Assembly: GCA_963691655.1 (NCBI GenBank)
Contig: OY829328.1
Coordinates: 87,238,400 to 87,302,399, forward strand
DNA: 64,000 nt
Direction: 5' to 3'
DNA from: Toxonevra muliebris
Taxonomy: Eukaryota; Arthropoda; Insecta; Diptera; Pallopteridae
The notes beneath the pieces are model-generated. The model did no database searches and was not told the DNA's origin. It worked only from the letters and a program-made list of their open reading frames with translations. Below are positions 35,201-45,110 of the stretch, in pieces. Position numbers and translations under genes: made by a program. The stretch's first letter is position 1. The number at the start of each line of letters is the position of its first letter.

Positions 35201-38200
35201 AGCATGACATTAAATTTGTTGTTTTTCGAAAAATGAAGATAACTCAAATTAAAACTCTACTCAATCTATAAATTTTGTTTCATAATAATAATAGTAATTT
35301 CATTTAATTATAGTAATATTAGTAACAAATACATAACTCATACGTAAACACATAGAAAAATATGGGGCGACAAACACAAGTAAGAAACTTTAAGAGATTT
35401 TTTTTTATTTTCAGTTTTTTTTGTTTAATCTTATACTATAGAAACAAATGATATGAATATTATTTTTAGAAAATAAGCTATTTAAATGCATAAGCTTTTT
35501 AAATATATTTCTGAGGAATTCTAATGTTCTCATCTTATGTGGATGGGATCTCAAAGAAGATATATATCTCGAGGAACATGTTCCAACTCAGACCATGCGC
35601 TATCAATCGAAGATCTGCTGCTTTCCTGTATAGTTAAAGAGCAGATTTGTTAACTGCCATTTGATAGCTATTTGCCAAAATCGATAAGTCGGCAGTATTA
35701 CTGTGTTTTCGATTTATTGTTAGAGCACATAATTGGGCCACGGTTTTAGTTGGATTACAGTTTGAGTTGGAACATGTTCCCCTAATAAATTGAATGAGGG
35801 CAGCAAAAAAAACTAAAAGCTTTGGAATTAGTAGATACATAAATATTGAAAATTAGAATTTAGGAAAAAAATAAATAAAAAAGGAAAGTAACAATGAAAA
35901 ATAGAATACAGAAATAATTAAAATAATAATTTTTATCAGCATCATTTCGATATCTTAAAAGCAAAACATCATCACCAACATTGTTGTGGGCTGATTGTAT
36001 TGGCACTATGATTCTCTTATAGCGTTTTCTTTTCTCGATAAAATTTTGCATTTGTTCTGCATCGTGCCAGGGCTGTCAAATTTCGTGTTCTTTTCTGAAA
36101 AAGAGGCAGCCATTTCCAAGAGTATTGTGTTGTTCTTTTCTAAAAAATGTTGCCTTCTGAGCGGGCAAAAATGTAACACTTTTGCACTCAATTAAATGAC
36201 GGGGTGAGAAAGTTGCCCTGCAAATTAGCTGATTCGGACAGAGTAGCATTTTTATGTTCTTTTCTTGCACTAAAAAGGCAACATTTTGGCAGAGTGGTGG
36301 GCAACATTAAAAAATTGTTGCCATTGCACGAGGCAAAGAAAAAATGCAACATTTTGTCAAGAAAAGAAAACGCTATTAGAAACTTGATATAATTCAACTT
36401 CAACCCGATATTATAGCGTTATTATTTGGTTTCGATGTTTAGCCTTTGAGATGTTTGAGCTAATAAGATAATACAAAATATTATATTAAAATTTATTTAT
36501 AAAATTAAATTAGATGCATAAATTACCTTATACACGGAAATCAAATCAAACTTTTTCCTAATAATTAAAACAATGCTTGAAATTTGCAACATGATGCATA
36601 TTCATAAAAACTTAAAAAAGTGAAAGAGGTTGAAATGTTAAAGAAAGGGACTCTCCTTGGGAACTCAGCATTAAAAGTAAATTTAATTGACTTATTTGAA
36701 TTATATGCAATTTCAAAGCTTTCGGTGTCTAATTAAAATTGGATCTATAAAGTATTTTTCATAGTGAGTGGAATACACAGCCTTATATGAATTCTACTCA
36801 AAATCCTAAAGTTTTTAGTCTAGATTACAACAATTAATTCTTTATTTTAGAAGAATTCCATACAAAGCTTTATGGTTTTCAATTTTAGTATCATTATTTT
36901 AGAGCTTCATGAAAATTTCATTTTAATTTAGCAATTTGAAAACTTAGTTTAATCTGGGAGCAGCTGATCGAGTGCGCTGAAACTCCCAAGAACTTGCTCT
37001 CTTCTTGGGAGTTTCAGCGTCTCTTTTGAGTATATAAAAATTACCTGGGTGTAAAATCAGTGGGAACCTGCTTGCAAAAAGTTCAAATGGCAATCTTGAA
37101 ACAAGCTCAAGTGGGATGAGTGAATGAACTAACAACACAATTACTTATCAAACCGTTGACGGTGAGTGCGTTCAGCTGGATATGAGACTACCCATTTTAA
37201 ATGCTTTTCTTAGGAAAGAGGACATTGCAAAATATTGTTATTTCATTGTCATTTTTGTTTTTTTAATGATTTTCCCCAGAATGGGATATCGCACCTAGGT
37301 GCTCTGTACGATCACACCATGTAAGCTTGCCACCCATGAACTTGTAATGAATATATTAATGTAATTAAATAAGACACGATTACTAATTTCAGCCTCAAGC
37401 CCTCAACAGAGGAGGAATTCACTTCCGTTTCAAGGTATAACTTATAGGAAAAATTTCATTTAAAAATTTCAAAGAAATAAAAACTTCAAATTTAAGATTC
37501 TAATCACTAAAAAAAAATTATAATAAAATTCTTTCTAAATTATAAGAAATTATATTTATTAACTAAACAGTAATAAACTTGATCCGCAGCAATTTTATGT
37601 AAAGATCGAATTGAAGTTTGTATTTGGATACAATTTCCTGCTTATGCTTGATTGATATGTGAGACCAATTGTTGCTTGCGTTTTGTTGGTGTATTTACTT
37701 GGCTAATACGAATAGGTATATTTATGATTCACATATGGTATGTATGTAGTAGTAATTAGTATTTGTATGTGTATGAAACTTGCACATGATCGATAGATTT
37801 CATTGATTCGAAGGCAAAATGTCTTACTTTTAATTACTTACGTTTTGATTACGATAATTGTATGAGAAAATGTTTAGCATTTTTGTGGTACTTAAATATT
37901 TGTTTTTGATATTTCAAAAATTCTAATACAAAAAATATTTTGGAACAAATGCATATAAAAACAAAAACATTCTAAGAATGTTTTCAACAACAAAATGTAC
38001 GAAAATAAATATATGAATACGTATTTAAATTTATGCTAAATAAAAACACTTGACATAAACATGGTCAAAACAATCGAATATATATGAATATATGTATGTA
38101 TGCATTTAACGCTTAATAGCTAAAGTATATAAATAAGTAAAAAAAAACATTTTAATTTTTTTTTTTTTGCGTATAAAAACAATTAACTAAAACAAAAACG

Positions 38201-38229
38201 CAACAGCAAATGTGAATAAGAACATACAC

Positions 38230-38262
<33 letters not shown>

Positions 38263-41200
38263 CGTAGAATACAAAACAAGCGAGCAAATGCATAGTATAT
38301 GAATATTTTGTTTTTGTAATGTTTATGAAAAAATTTGGTATAAGTAGGGGAAATAGTATATGAGTAGAAGAATGAGTGAGAGACAGAGAGAGAGAAAGAG
38401 AGGGAGAGAGATAAATAGCAATAGTTCGTTGCAAAAGAGAAGCGAGCTTGACTTTTTCTCTCATTTTCATCAATGCATAACTTTAATTGCAAGTAAAAAT
38501 GATTTTCTCTTGAACTCTTTGGAAACGAACTACACTCGTATTTAAGTATGTATGTATGTGTTTAATGTATGAGATGATGATTTGTTATTATTTTTTTCCT
38601 GCTAATTTAATATTATTTTGCTGATTTGCTTGGAATGAGGTTTTTTTTTTGTAATTATATGAATATAAGAAAACTAAGTAGTAAATATGAAAAATATAAA
38701 TTTACTATAATAATTTGCAATTGAATATTATTTGGATAAATATTTTTAATATTTTGAGTAAAAAAAAATAAAAATTTAAGAAAAAACAAATAGATTGAGT
38801 AGAGGATTTCAAGAAAGTAAAACAATTTTATTATATTTTTGTTTGCCTTGCTATCATTTTTTTTCTTTTACTAGCATATGGAGATTTCTTAATGAAAGAA
38901 ACGAAATGTTTAATCAACTGAAGTTGATGAAGAGACACAGTAAAACGACGAAATTAATAAAAAATACTAAATCTCACATTATTATTACATACACTAGGCA
39001 ATAAGCACTTATTTTTAATAATTCTTTTTGATGACTTTGGCACTGTTTATTTTGAATTTTTATTGTGCTTCAATAGTTCTGCGATCAAATGCAAGCGAAA
39101 AAGAGAATTCTTAGTTGATGCTCTCATGCTTTTTGAAAGGCTAGTGGACTACTAACCGCGATTCATTGTGATAATTTCAACCTTATTGCTCAAAAGCTTG
39201 TGCGGGGGGGTTGAACCCATAACATTTACACAGTTCGTCTCCCCAAATTTTTGTATACGTTCGCTCTTGACTGCTAGCATTTATAGACCCGGCGATAACG
39301 AAACTTCGTAACTATCCCGAGAAAAGAGAAAGGAGGCGTTCAAAATATCGCCATATAATGAAAAAAAAAACTCTCTAATATTACACAACATTCTTTGTAA
39401 ATTTAAGAATCACTAATGAGGAACAGTATTGCATTCCAGATCAATAGTCTGACCCTAAATTTCTATTTAATCAATACTTTGAATGTACCAAATTTGATTC
39501 AGGCGTACAATTTTTATTGCCTAGTGTGAATATATATGAACATAGTATTAGAAAAGTGATTTATATAAAAATTTGGTGATTTTAATTTAGAACTTGAAAA
39601 AATCAAAAATTTATTTATGTATAGAAATATTTATAAATCAGTAAAAAAAAGAAGAAAACATAAGAAAATTCGTACATATGAAAAATTTCGTGATGAGGGA
39701 AGGATTTGATATATTTTCTTTCATGAAACTCAATAAAGAGCAATGTGATATTTTGAAAATTTGATGATATTTATAAATATATAGTAAAGTATGAATATTT
39801 GTACTGGCATATGAACTTACCAACATCGTCGGACTTATAATTTTGTATAATTTCAGCGAGCTCAAGATTGCCAGCAATAACAGCAACCTAAAGATAATAA
39901 AAAGTATTTAAATTTAATAAGAAGATTTTGAAGCATCGAATTAAAATAAGATTTTTTTTTTTTAAATTTATATATAAAAGCAAACAAAGTACCGATTAAT
40001 TGAATTTTAAAATTTAAACTTTTAAACCATTTAAAATTTTTATTAATATTAATACTACAAGACTACAGTACTTTTAATTAATGAAAGTTCAAATCAAATA
40101 AAATAATTTAAAATAAAATAGAATCCACAAGATAATCGTAAATACCTGATAGGGAGTTTGATTGGCATAATTGAGTGCACCACGTTGTGCACCACGAAAT
40201 AGAAGCATTCTAGCACAAGCCTCTTGGTTGTTAACAGCGCATACATGCAATGGTGTATTACCGGAAGCATTACGGCCATCCATGTCCGCACCATAAAACA
40301 ATAAATGTTCCAAATGGTTGGCAAGACCATGTCGGCAAGCCTAATTTTATTATTATTATTATTTTTGTATTAATTTAATTTTTTGTTTTTTATTTTTTAA
40401 AATTTTGAATTTTTAAAGTAGGTAGATAGAAAACAGAGGTATACAGAGAAAATAGCATACGATTTTAATAGAAAAAATATTACCAACACCATTTATAAAA
40501 CAAAAAAAAAAAGAAGAAAACAACTAAGGTACCAATTATTAAAAATTCTGTTGAGCAGTGAATACGTAAACTCTATGCCATTTTGCAAGACTTTTATATT
40601 GCATATTTTTAGGTGCCCATGTGTGTTTACATATTCTCTTCTCATGTTTGAAAAACTGCACACCTTTTCTAGATTAACTACATGTTCAATTTTTAATTGC
40701 ATACTTTTAGGTTATTACTGTTATTATATTACTATTCATTCTGCATAACTCTGTTCCTTTTAGAAATATTTAGCAATAGAGAAGAAGTAAGTAGTAGAAG
40801 TAGCAAATAATTATTTTTAATATCAAGCTTTTCTACTGCTTTATGTTTTTGTTCTCATCGCTTTTTCTTCTTTCTGGCCTACTATTTATTATAATTGGGA
40901 ATACGAAAAAACTTACCTGATGCACTTCATTCCAACCTTGATTATCTTGTGTACCTAATGTAGCATGATCATGCAGCAGACTTTCTGTAATTTTCGGTTC
41001 ACATTTACGTGTTATGGAAATGTAGAGCGGTGTAATGCCACGGGCATCTTTATAATTGGGTGAGGCACCAAGTTCTAGAAGGGTGCTGTATGAAAAAATG
41101 CGATTAATATAAAAAAATTATTAGCTTATAGCAATTTCAAGTTTAAAGTTTTAATTGAATTTGACCAGTAGGAAATTTTATATTTTAAATAATTTTTAAC

Positions 41201-41848
41201 TATTTCCAAAATTACACGCAAAACATATTGAAAAAAATTCAGAACAAAGTTCTTATCTTTGCCCATAAGTTTTATATTTCCAAAACTGTTGTTGCTTTTT
41301 TTTCTTCTTCTTATTTTCACTTACGTCACCGCCTCCAATGAATCCTTCTCCACTGCACGATGCAACGCTGTTGTACCATCTTTTGTACGATAGTCGAGTA
41401 AAGCGCCACCATTTACTAATGCAATCAATAATTTATTTGGTTTTTTAGCTCCAGTTGCCACAGTCAATGGTGTTTCACCACTTTCGGAACAATGAAAATT
41501 TGGATCCAGCCCTTTGGCACACATCTTGGCAATTTTCTCAACATGTCCCCCGTTGATACATTCGAGAAAACGTCGTAAATTGGCACGTGTATGTAATGCC
41601 TTCAATTGACGTTCATCCAAATTGAGCATTTTATAAACGCGACGTTTGTATTTGAGCTGTGTCGTGAGGAAAATGAGATATTGTTTATTATGATTGCAAG
41701 TTTTTTTTTATATAAAACTTACCTCCAAATAACCAACGGGTCCATTGAACGGATAATCGCCCAAGCGACGTTCCTCATCAAGAAACTTGCCTGCTTTTCC
41801 ATTTGATGGTGGACAAAAGAGCCCGTAGTTAAAGCTCTCTTTAAGTTC
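27323..41848 (-). CDS. Prosap: Prosap/Shank postsynaptic scaffold, 10 exons, N-terminus not in view
   Basis: Shank proteins are master scaffolds of excitatory postsynaptic densities. Exons in transcript order: 41848-41723, 41656-41325, 41085-40917, 40340-40146, 39887-39821, 34766-34497, 31978-31324, 31240-29881, 29821-29352, 29285-27323. All splice sites are GT..AG on the minus strand, phases match throughout, and the sum is 5607 nt (1868 aa plus TAA). Domain order is the end of the FERM-like region, ankyrin repeats (about residues 60-300), SH3 (about 410-470), PDZ (about 610-710), then a long low-complexity Pro/Gln/Ser tail. The first readable exon starts in phase 0, so at least one upstream exon with the start codon is missing. 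No SAM domain, usual at the Shank C-terminus, could be found. Confidence 0.93.
29352..29821 (-). CDS. Prosap: Prosap exon: Gln/Pro/Asn-rich linker
   Basis: It opens NRQNGQQPTQQLQPNN, contains a six-proline run and Gln/Asn repeats, and ends with a more conserved segment: PIPEPDYSFSESDGEDEN, VARNTKLNEKIALIDVPE. Phase 0 in, two bases out before GTAAGC. Confidence 0.9.
29881..31240 (-). CDS. Prosap: Prosap exon: PDZ domain and linker
   Basis: The PDZ spans roughly the first 105 codons: RTVVLHRAKRGFGFILRGAK carries the GFGF carboxylate-binding loop. It is followed by LQYLDDVDPGGVADMAGLRP and GDFLLAISGEDVRAASHEKV. The remaining 340 codons are Pro/Ser/Thr-rich, with PPPTHPPPPPPVG and a more ordered end at ASPQELRNVIAWKMRQAQE. 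Confidence 0.95.
31324..31978 (-). CDS. Prosap: Prosap exon: SH3 domain
   Basis: It starts DKSLGDTSDIISDSSGVGTN and continues into the SH3: VVCMEPYAGNSVGHIRLQPG, DVIEVVGSTDCGLLEGYVRG and SGFFPAECVQEV. The ALYDY-type motif is degenerate, as in other Shanks. The rest is His/Gln/Ser-rich linker ending RIKKT at donor GTAAGA. Confidence 0.93.
31979..34496 (-). other. Prosap: Prosap intron
   Basis: Between the SH3 exon and the linker exon. It contains GA repeats (about 32021-32048, 32490-32506), a GT run (about 32648-32662) and a CA run (34283-34305). I see no coding exon or clear transposon. Confidence 0.7.
34497..34766 (-). CDS. Prosap: Prosap exon: linker between ankyrin and SH3
   Basis: After the split Val codon it reads VPFRGPPRYNPKRRSGIGWL, then a Gly-rich run and Ser-rich sequence (SSASSSLSEGSSGHRSHEDD). 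VPFRxxPxY is a standard Shank feature after the ankyrin block. The acceptor is ACCATAG; the donor is G|GTATTG. Confidence 0.9.
35571..35782. mobile_element. Short TIR element (MITE), about 212 bp
   Basis: The left end GAGGAACATGTTCCAACTCA and right end TGAGTTGGAACATGTTCCCC are inverse copies over about 18 bases; each arm contains the palindrome GGAACATGTTCC. No clean target duplication was identified. Confidence 0.65.
36020..36375. mobile_element. Foldback MITE, about 356 bp
   Basis: The left arm TAGCGTTTTCTTTTCTCGAT, then AAAATTTTGCATTT, mirrors the right arm AAATGCAACATTTTGTCAAG, then AAAAGAAAACGCTA. Inside are further copies of TTCTTTTCT with GGCAAC/GTTGCC blocks on both strands. Similar peptides therefore appear in opposite frames but are not genes. 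The target duplication is unclear. Confidence 0.75.
36975..37019 (-). repeat. Perfect 18-bp inverted repeat with 9-nt loop
   Basis: Arms CGCTGAAACTCCCAAGAA (36975-36992) and TTCTTGGGAGTTTCAGCG (37002-37019) are exact inverses around a 9-base loop. Pairing does not extend past the arms. Strand is unknown for any transcript; it is intronic in Prosap and listed on that strand. Confidence 0.85.
38228..38262. repeat. TA/GA dinucleotide microsatellite
   Basis: About nine TA units run directly into about nine GA units within a Prosap intron. Confidence 0.9.
39821..39887 (-). CDS. Prosap: Prosap exon: last ankyrin helix
   Basis: 67 nt encoding VAVIAGNLELAEIIQNYKSD and DV plus one base, between TATCTTTAG and GTAAGT. 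Too short for most ORF finders but required for the frame. The following intron is about 5 kb and full of MITEs. Confidence 0.93.
40146..40340 (-). CDS. Prosap: Prosap exon: ankyrin repeats
   Basis: 65 codons with two further repeats: ACRHGLANHLEHLLFYGADM and SGNTPLHVCAVNNQEACARM. Ends LNYANQTPYQ before donor GTATTT. Phase 0 on both sides. Confidence 0.95.
40917..41085 (-). CDS. Prosap: Prosap exon: ankyrin repeats
   Basis: It completes the split Thr codon, then reads TLLELGASPNYKDARGITPL and ends QDNQGWNEVHQ at a GTAAGT donor in phase 0. Ankyrin helices (TLLELGASPN, TESLLHDHATLG) are evident. Confidence 0.95.
41325..41656 (-). CDS. Prosap: Prosap exon: first ankyrin repeats
   Basis: It opens LKYKRRVYKMLNLDERQLKA and then reads LRRFLECINGGHVEKIAKMC and ankyrin consensus blocks SGETPLTVATGA and DGTTALHRAVEKDSLEAVT. 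It ends with two bases of a codon before GTAAGT. Confidence 0.95.
41723..41848 (-). CDS. Prosap: Prosap exon: end of FERM-like N-terminal region
   Basis: 42 codons, phase 0 both ends, starting ELKESFNYGLFCPPSNGKAG and containing FLDEERRLGDYPF and GPVGYLE. This is the conserved link of Shank between the N-terminal ubiquitin-like/FERM module and the ankyrin repeats. The acceptor is CATACAG and the donor GTAAGT. The exon encoding the first half of the module was not found. Confidence 0.9.
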
Positions 41849-43930
41849 CTGTATGGGGAAAGAAGAAAATTCAAGAATTTAATATAAGTATCAAAAAATA
41901 GTTTTAAATAATAATATTTGAAAATTTCAAAAGATATGTAAGCTGATATTCATTAAATCGCGCTCTTTGAAACAAATTAAAATTGTGAGAGAGGGAGAAG
42001 GATTCACAAAATATTTTTGTGGGTATAGAATTAGATCTTATACTTTAAGTAAATTATTAAAATATTTTTGCGGGACCCCATTGTCTCTTGGGCTCACAAG
42101 CGATAGCAACAGCATATTTGGTGGCACTTCACCGGCATCACTGCCATATATATAAATATATTGAGATTTGAGGGTGCAGTCTTAATTTTTTACTACAAAG
42201 TACTGCCACATCCTTTCGGCACATCCTTTCGCCTAATTTTCTCGCCACTAAGTTTGAAACTATTGGCATACTTTAAATAGAATAAACTTTCGCTAGTACT
42301 TTGGCTCTCCAAAGGAGTGTAAAATTCCAGCTGTTAATACAATTTGGCTATATATAAATACGAACATTAAATTAACAACGAAAATGTTAAAAAACATTGT
42401 CATACATTAACGTGCTTAAGTAATTATTTCGTTATGAGCTTCCGATTTTTCTTTGATAGTTTTTCATTTCATAGATTTTTAAAGTATTTTCTCAGTATGC
42501 ATTGACTGGCTTTAAAAGTTAGGGTAACAACAACAATTTATTGCCATAATTGGTGATGTTGAGGGGCAGATGGGATGCATAGAACTACAAGGGATGTTGA
42601 ATTGGTGCAGCTTAAATACGTAAGAGTATGTGATATATGCATATAAAATTTACTTTCAAGTGCTTTTAACATATAAACATATTTTTATGGCTACAGCTTT
42701 AAATAACTTGTGTTGTTGTTGTTGCTTAAAAACATGTGCGCCTTGTTTTAAGTACTAACTTGCGCTGCTATTAGTAGCAAAAAAGGCATATTATTAAATA
42801 ATTTTATAAACTTTAGTTAGCAGAACTTAACTGAACTAGACTCAACTCCCTCAAGAGTGGTATGCCCTTAAAATTTTACACATAGTTGCCATAGAAAAAA
42901 AAACCAGTGACTTTCTGCATACGCTAAAGCGGCAACATTTTCGTTTTTTCTTTCTCATTTTTAATTAATATTGCTGACATTGCTCATTGCTGATGTTGCT
43001 GCTGAGTTTTGTGTGTGTTTTGCAGGCAGATGTGTTGAGCTCATTATGCGATATTGCACACACCTTTTTGACAAAACAACAAAAAAAAGGAAAAAAAACA
43101 TAAAATTATAAGAACATAATAATAACCACATAGTTACGACGACGGGTATGAGCTTCAAAGGTACTAAACACTTCACTTCAATACGACCACCATATGCCAC
43201 GCCTCCTACAAAAATACACAACTTCAAGTCTCAAGTGTATAAATTGTGGCATTGCATTAATTATGCAAAAGCGTAGAGTTTTGAATGAATTTCTGTGTTT
43301 TTACTTTCTTGCTATCGCTCTTTCGTCCTTTCGTTCTCGCTCTCTCCCTAGTTCATGGAGCACGTTCATGTACTCGCAATACAAATACGAGATGCACATA
43401 AACCGTTAGGTGCGTATTTGCTACTTAGAGTGCGACAGCGGGCTCTCACCTTTACCCCCACCTCCTCATTACTGTGAGTGCATAAATTATAGCATCGAGT
43501 TGACATTAGTGTCGTGTAAAATATGTGTAATTTTATATTTTACTTGATTTAATATTTATTTATGTGAATGACATGAAACAAATAAGATAATATTATGTAT
43601 TATCTTATACGAAGAAAGAAAAATATGTGAGCATTAAAACGATTTCTTAGGTCCATTAGAGCTTTCATCTTTTATTTTATGAGTTGTTTAAGAAAACCAA
43701 ATAGTTTTTTTTTTTTTTTCGTTTTTCATGTTAAAAGTAGTTCACTGCTAAAATGTTTAACCTGTAAAATATTGATTAAAAAGAAACAAAACTCTTGAAC
43801 TTTGTAGTTACGCTAAAACTCTTTTTTTTCTCAACCACAATATATCAAAGTAGGTACAGAAATACTAGTTCAGTTACTAGTTTTTGTTTTCGGCTTAATG
43901 TGGTTGCATTAATAATGATGCAACCTCACT
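41849..43930. other. Upstream Prosap sequence/intron, no exon recognised
   Basis: The missing N-terminal Shank exon was looked for on the minus strand here and up to the window end without success. A TATA-like CCATATATATAAATAT lies at about 42143-42158. No function is assigned. Confidence 0.4.
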
Positions 43931-43939
43931 CCATGCAAC

Positions 43940-45110
43940 CTTCTCCCCTCACTCTTCCCTCTCCTCCCTCTCTTCCCTTTCCTCACTCTCATCCCTCTCT
44001 ACCCTCTCTTCTCTCTACCCTCTCTTCTCTCTCTTCCCTCTCTTCTCTCTCTTCCCTCTCTTCTCTCTCTTCCCTCTCTTCGCTCTCTTCTCTCTCTTCT
44101 CTCTCTTCTCTCTCTTTACTCTCCTCACTCTCCTCCCTCTCTTCTCTCTCTTCCCTCTCTTCTCTCTCTACCCTCTCTTCGCTCTCTTCGCTCTCTTCCC
44201 TCTCTTCGCTCTCTTTTCTCTCTTCTCTCTCTTCTCTCTCTTTACTCTCTTCTCTCTCTACTTTCTCTTCTCCCTCTTCTCTCTCTTCTTTCTCTTCTTT
44301 CTCTTCTCTCTCTTCCCTCTCCTCACTCTCTTCCCTCTATTGCATCTCTTTACTCTCTTCCCTCTCCTCGCTCTCTTCCCTCTCTTCTCTCTCTACCCTC
44401 TCTTCTCTCTCTTCCCTCTCTTCTCTCTCTACCCTCTCTTCGCTCTCTTTTCTCTCTTCTCTCTCTTCGCTCTCTTTTCTCTCTTCTCTCTCTACTTTCT
44501 CTTCTCTCTCTTCTCTCTCTTCTTTCTCTTCTTTCTCTTCTCTCTCTTCCCACTCCTCACTTTCCTCTCTCTCTTCCCTCTCCTCCCTCTCTTGCCTCTC
44601 TTTACTCTCTTCCCTCTCCTCCCTCTCTTCCATCTCCTCACTCTCTTCCCTCTCCTCCCTCTCTTGCCTCTCTTTACTCTCTTCCCTCTCCTCGTTCTCT
44701 TCCCTCTCCTCCCTCTCTTCCCTCTCCTCTCTCTCTTCCCTCTCTTTCCTCTCCTCCCTCTCTTCAATCTCTTCCCTCTCCTCGCTCTCTTCGATCTCCT
44801 CCCTCTCATCACTCTCCTCCCTCTCCTCCCTCTCTTCCCTCTCCTCTCTCTCTTCTCTCTCTTGTCTCTCTTCTCTCTCTTCCTTCTCTTGTCTCCCTCT
44901 CTTCCCTCTCCTCCCTCTCTTCCTCCTTTTTCCTCTCTTCGCTCTCTTCCCCCTCTTCGCTCTCTTTCCTCTCTTCTCTCTTCTCTCCCTCTCTTCTCTC
45001 TCTTCTCTCTTCTCTCCCTCTCTTCCCTCTCCTCCGTCTCTTCCCCCTTTTCCCTCTCTTCGCTCTCTGCCCTCTCTTCCTCCTTTTCCCTCTCTTCCTT
45101 CCCTCTCATG
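43940..45110 (+). repeat. CT-only 9-bp minisatellite, about 1.2 kb
   Basis: The plus strand is almost pure pyrimidine, built of CTCTCTTCC and CTCTCTTCT units. Because the period is a multiple of three, it keeps a 456-codon Ser/Leu frame open (43795-45165), and Arg/Glu frames on the other strand. These have no splice or start context and are repeat artefacts. Its strand asymmetry favours triplex (H-DNA) formation. Confidence 0.95.

Larger units (their letters stand above)
34767..39820 (-). other. Prosap: Prosap intron, 5 kb, with MITEs and a hairpin
   Basis: It holds the elements at 35571-35782 and 36020-36375, the perfect hairpin at 36975-37019 and a TA/GA microsatellite at about 38228-38262. 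The rest is AT-rich without coding signal. Confidence 0.7.
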
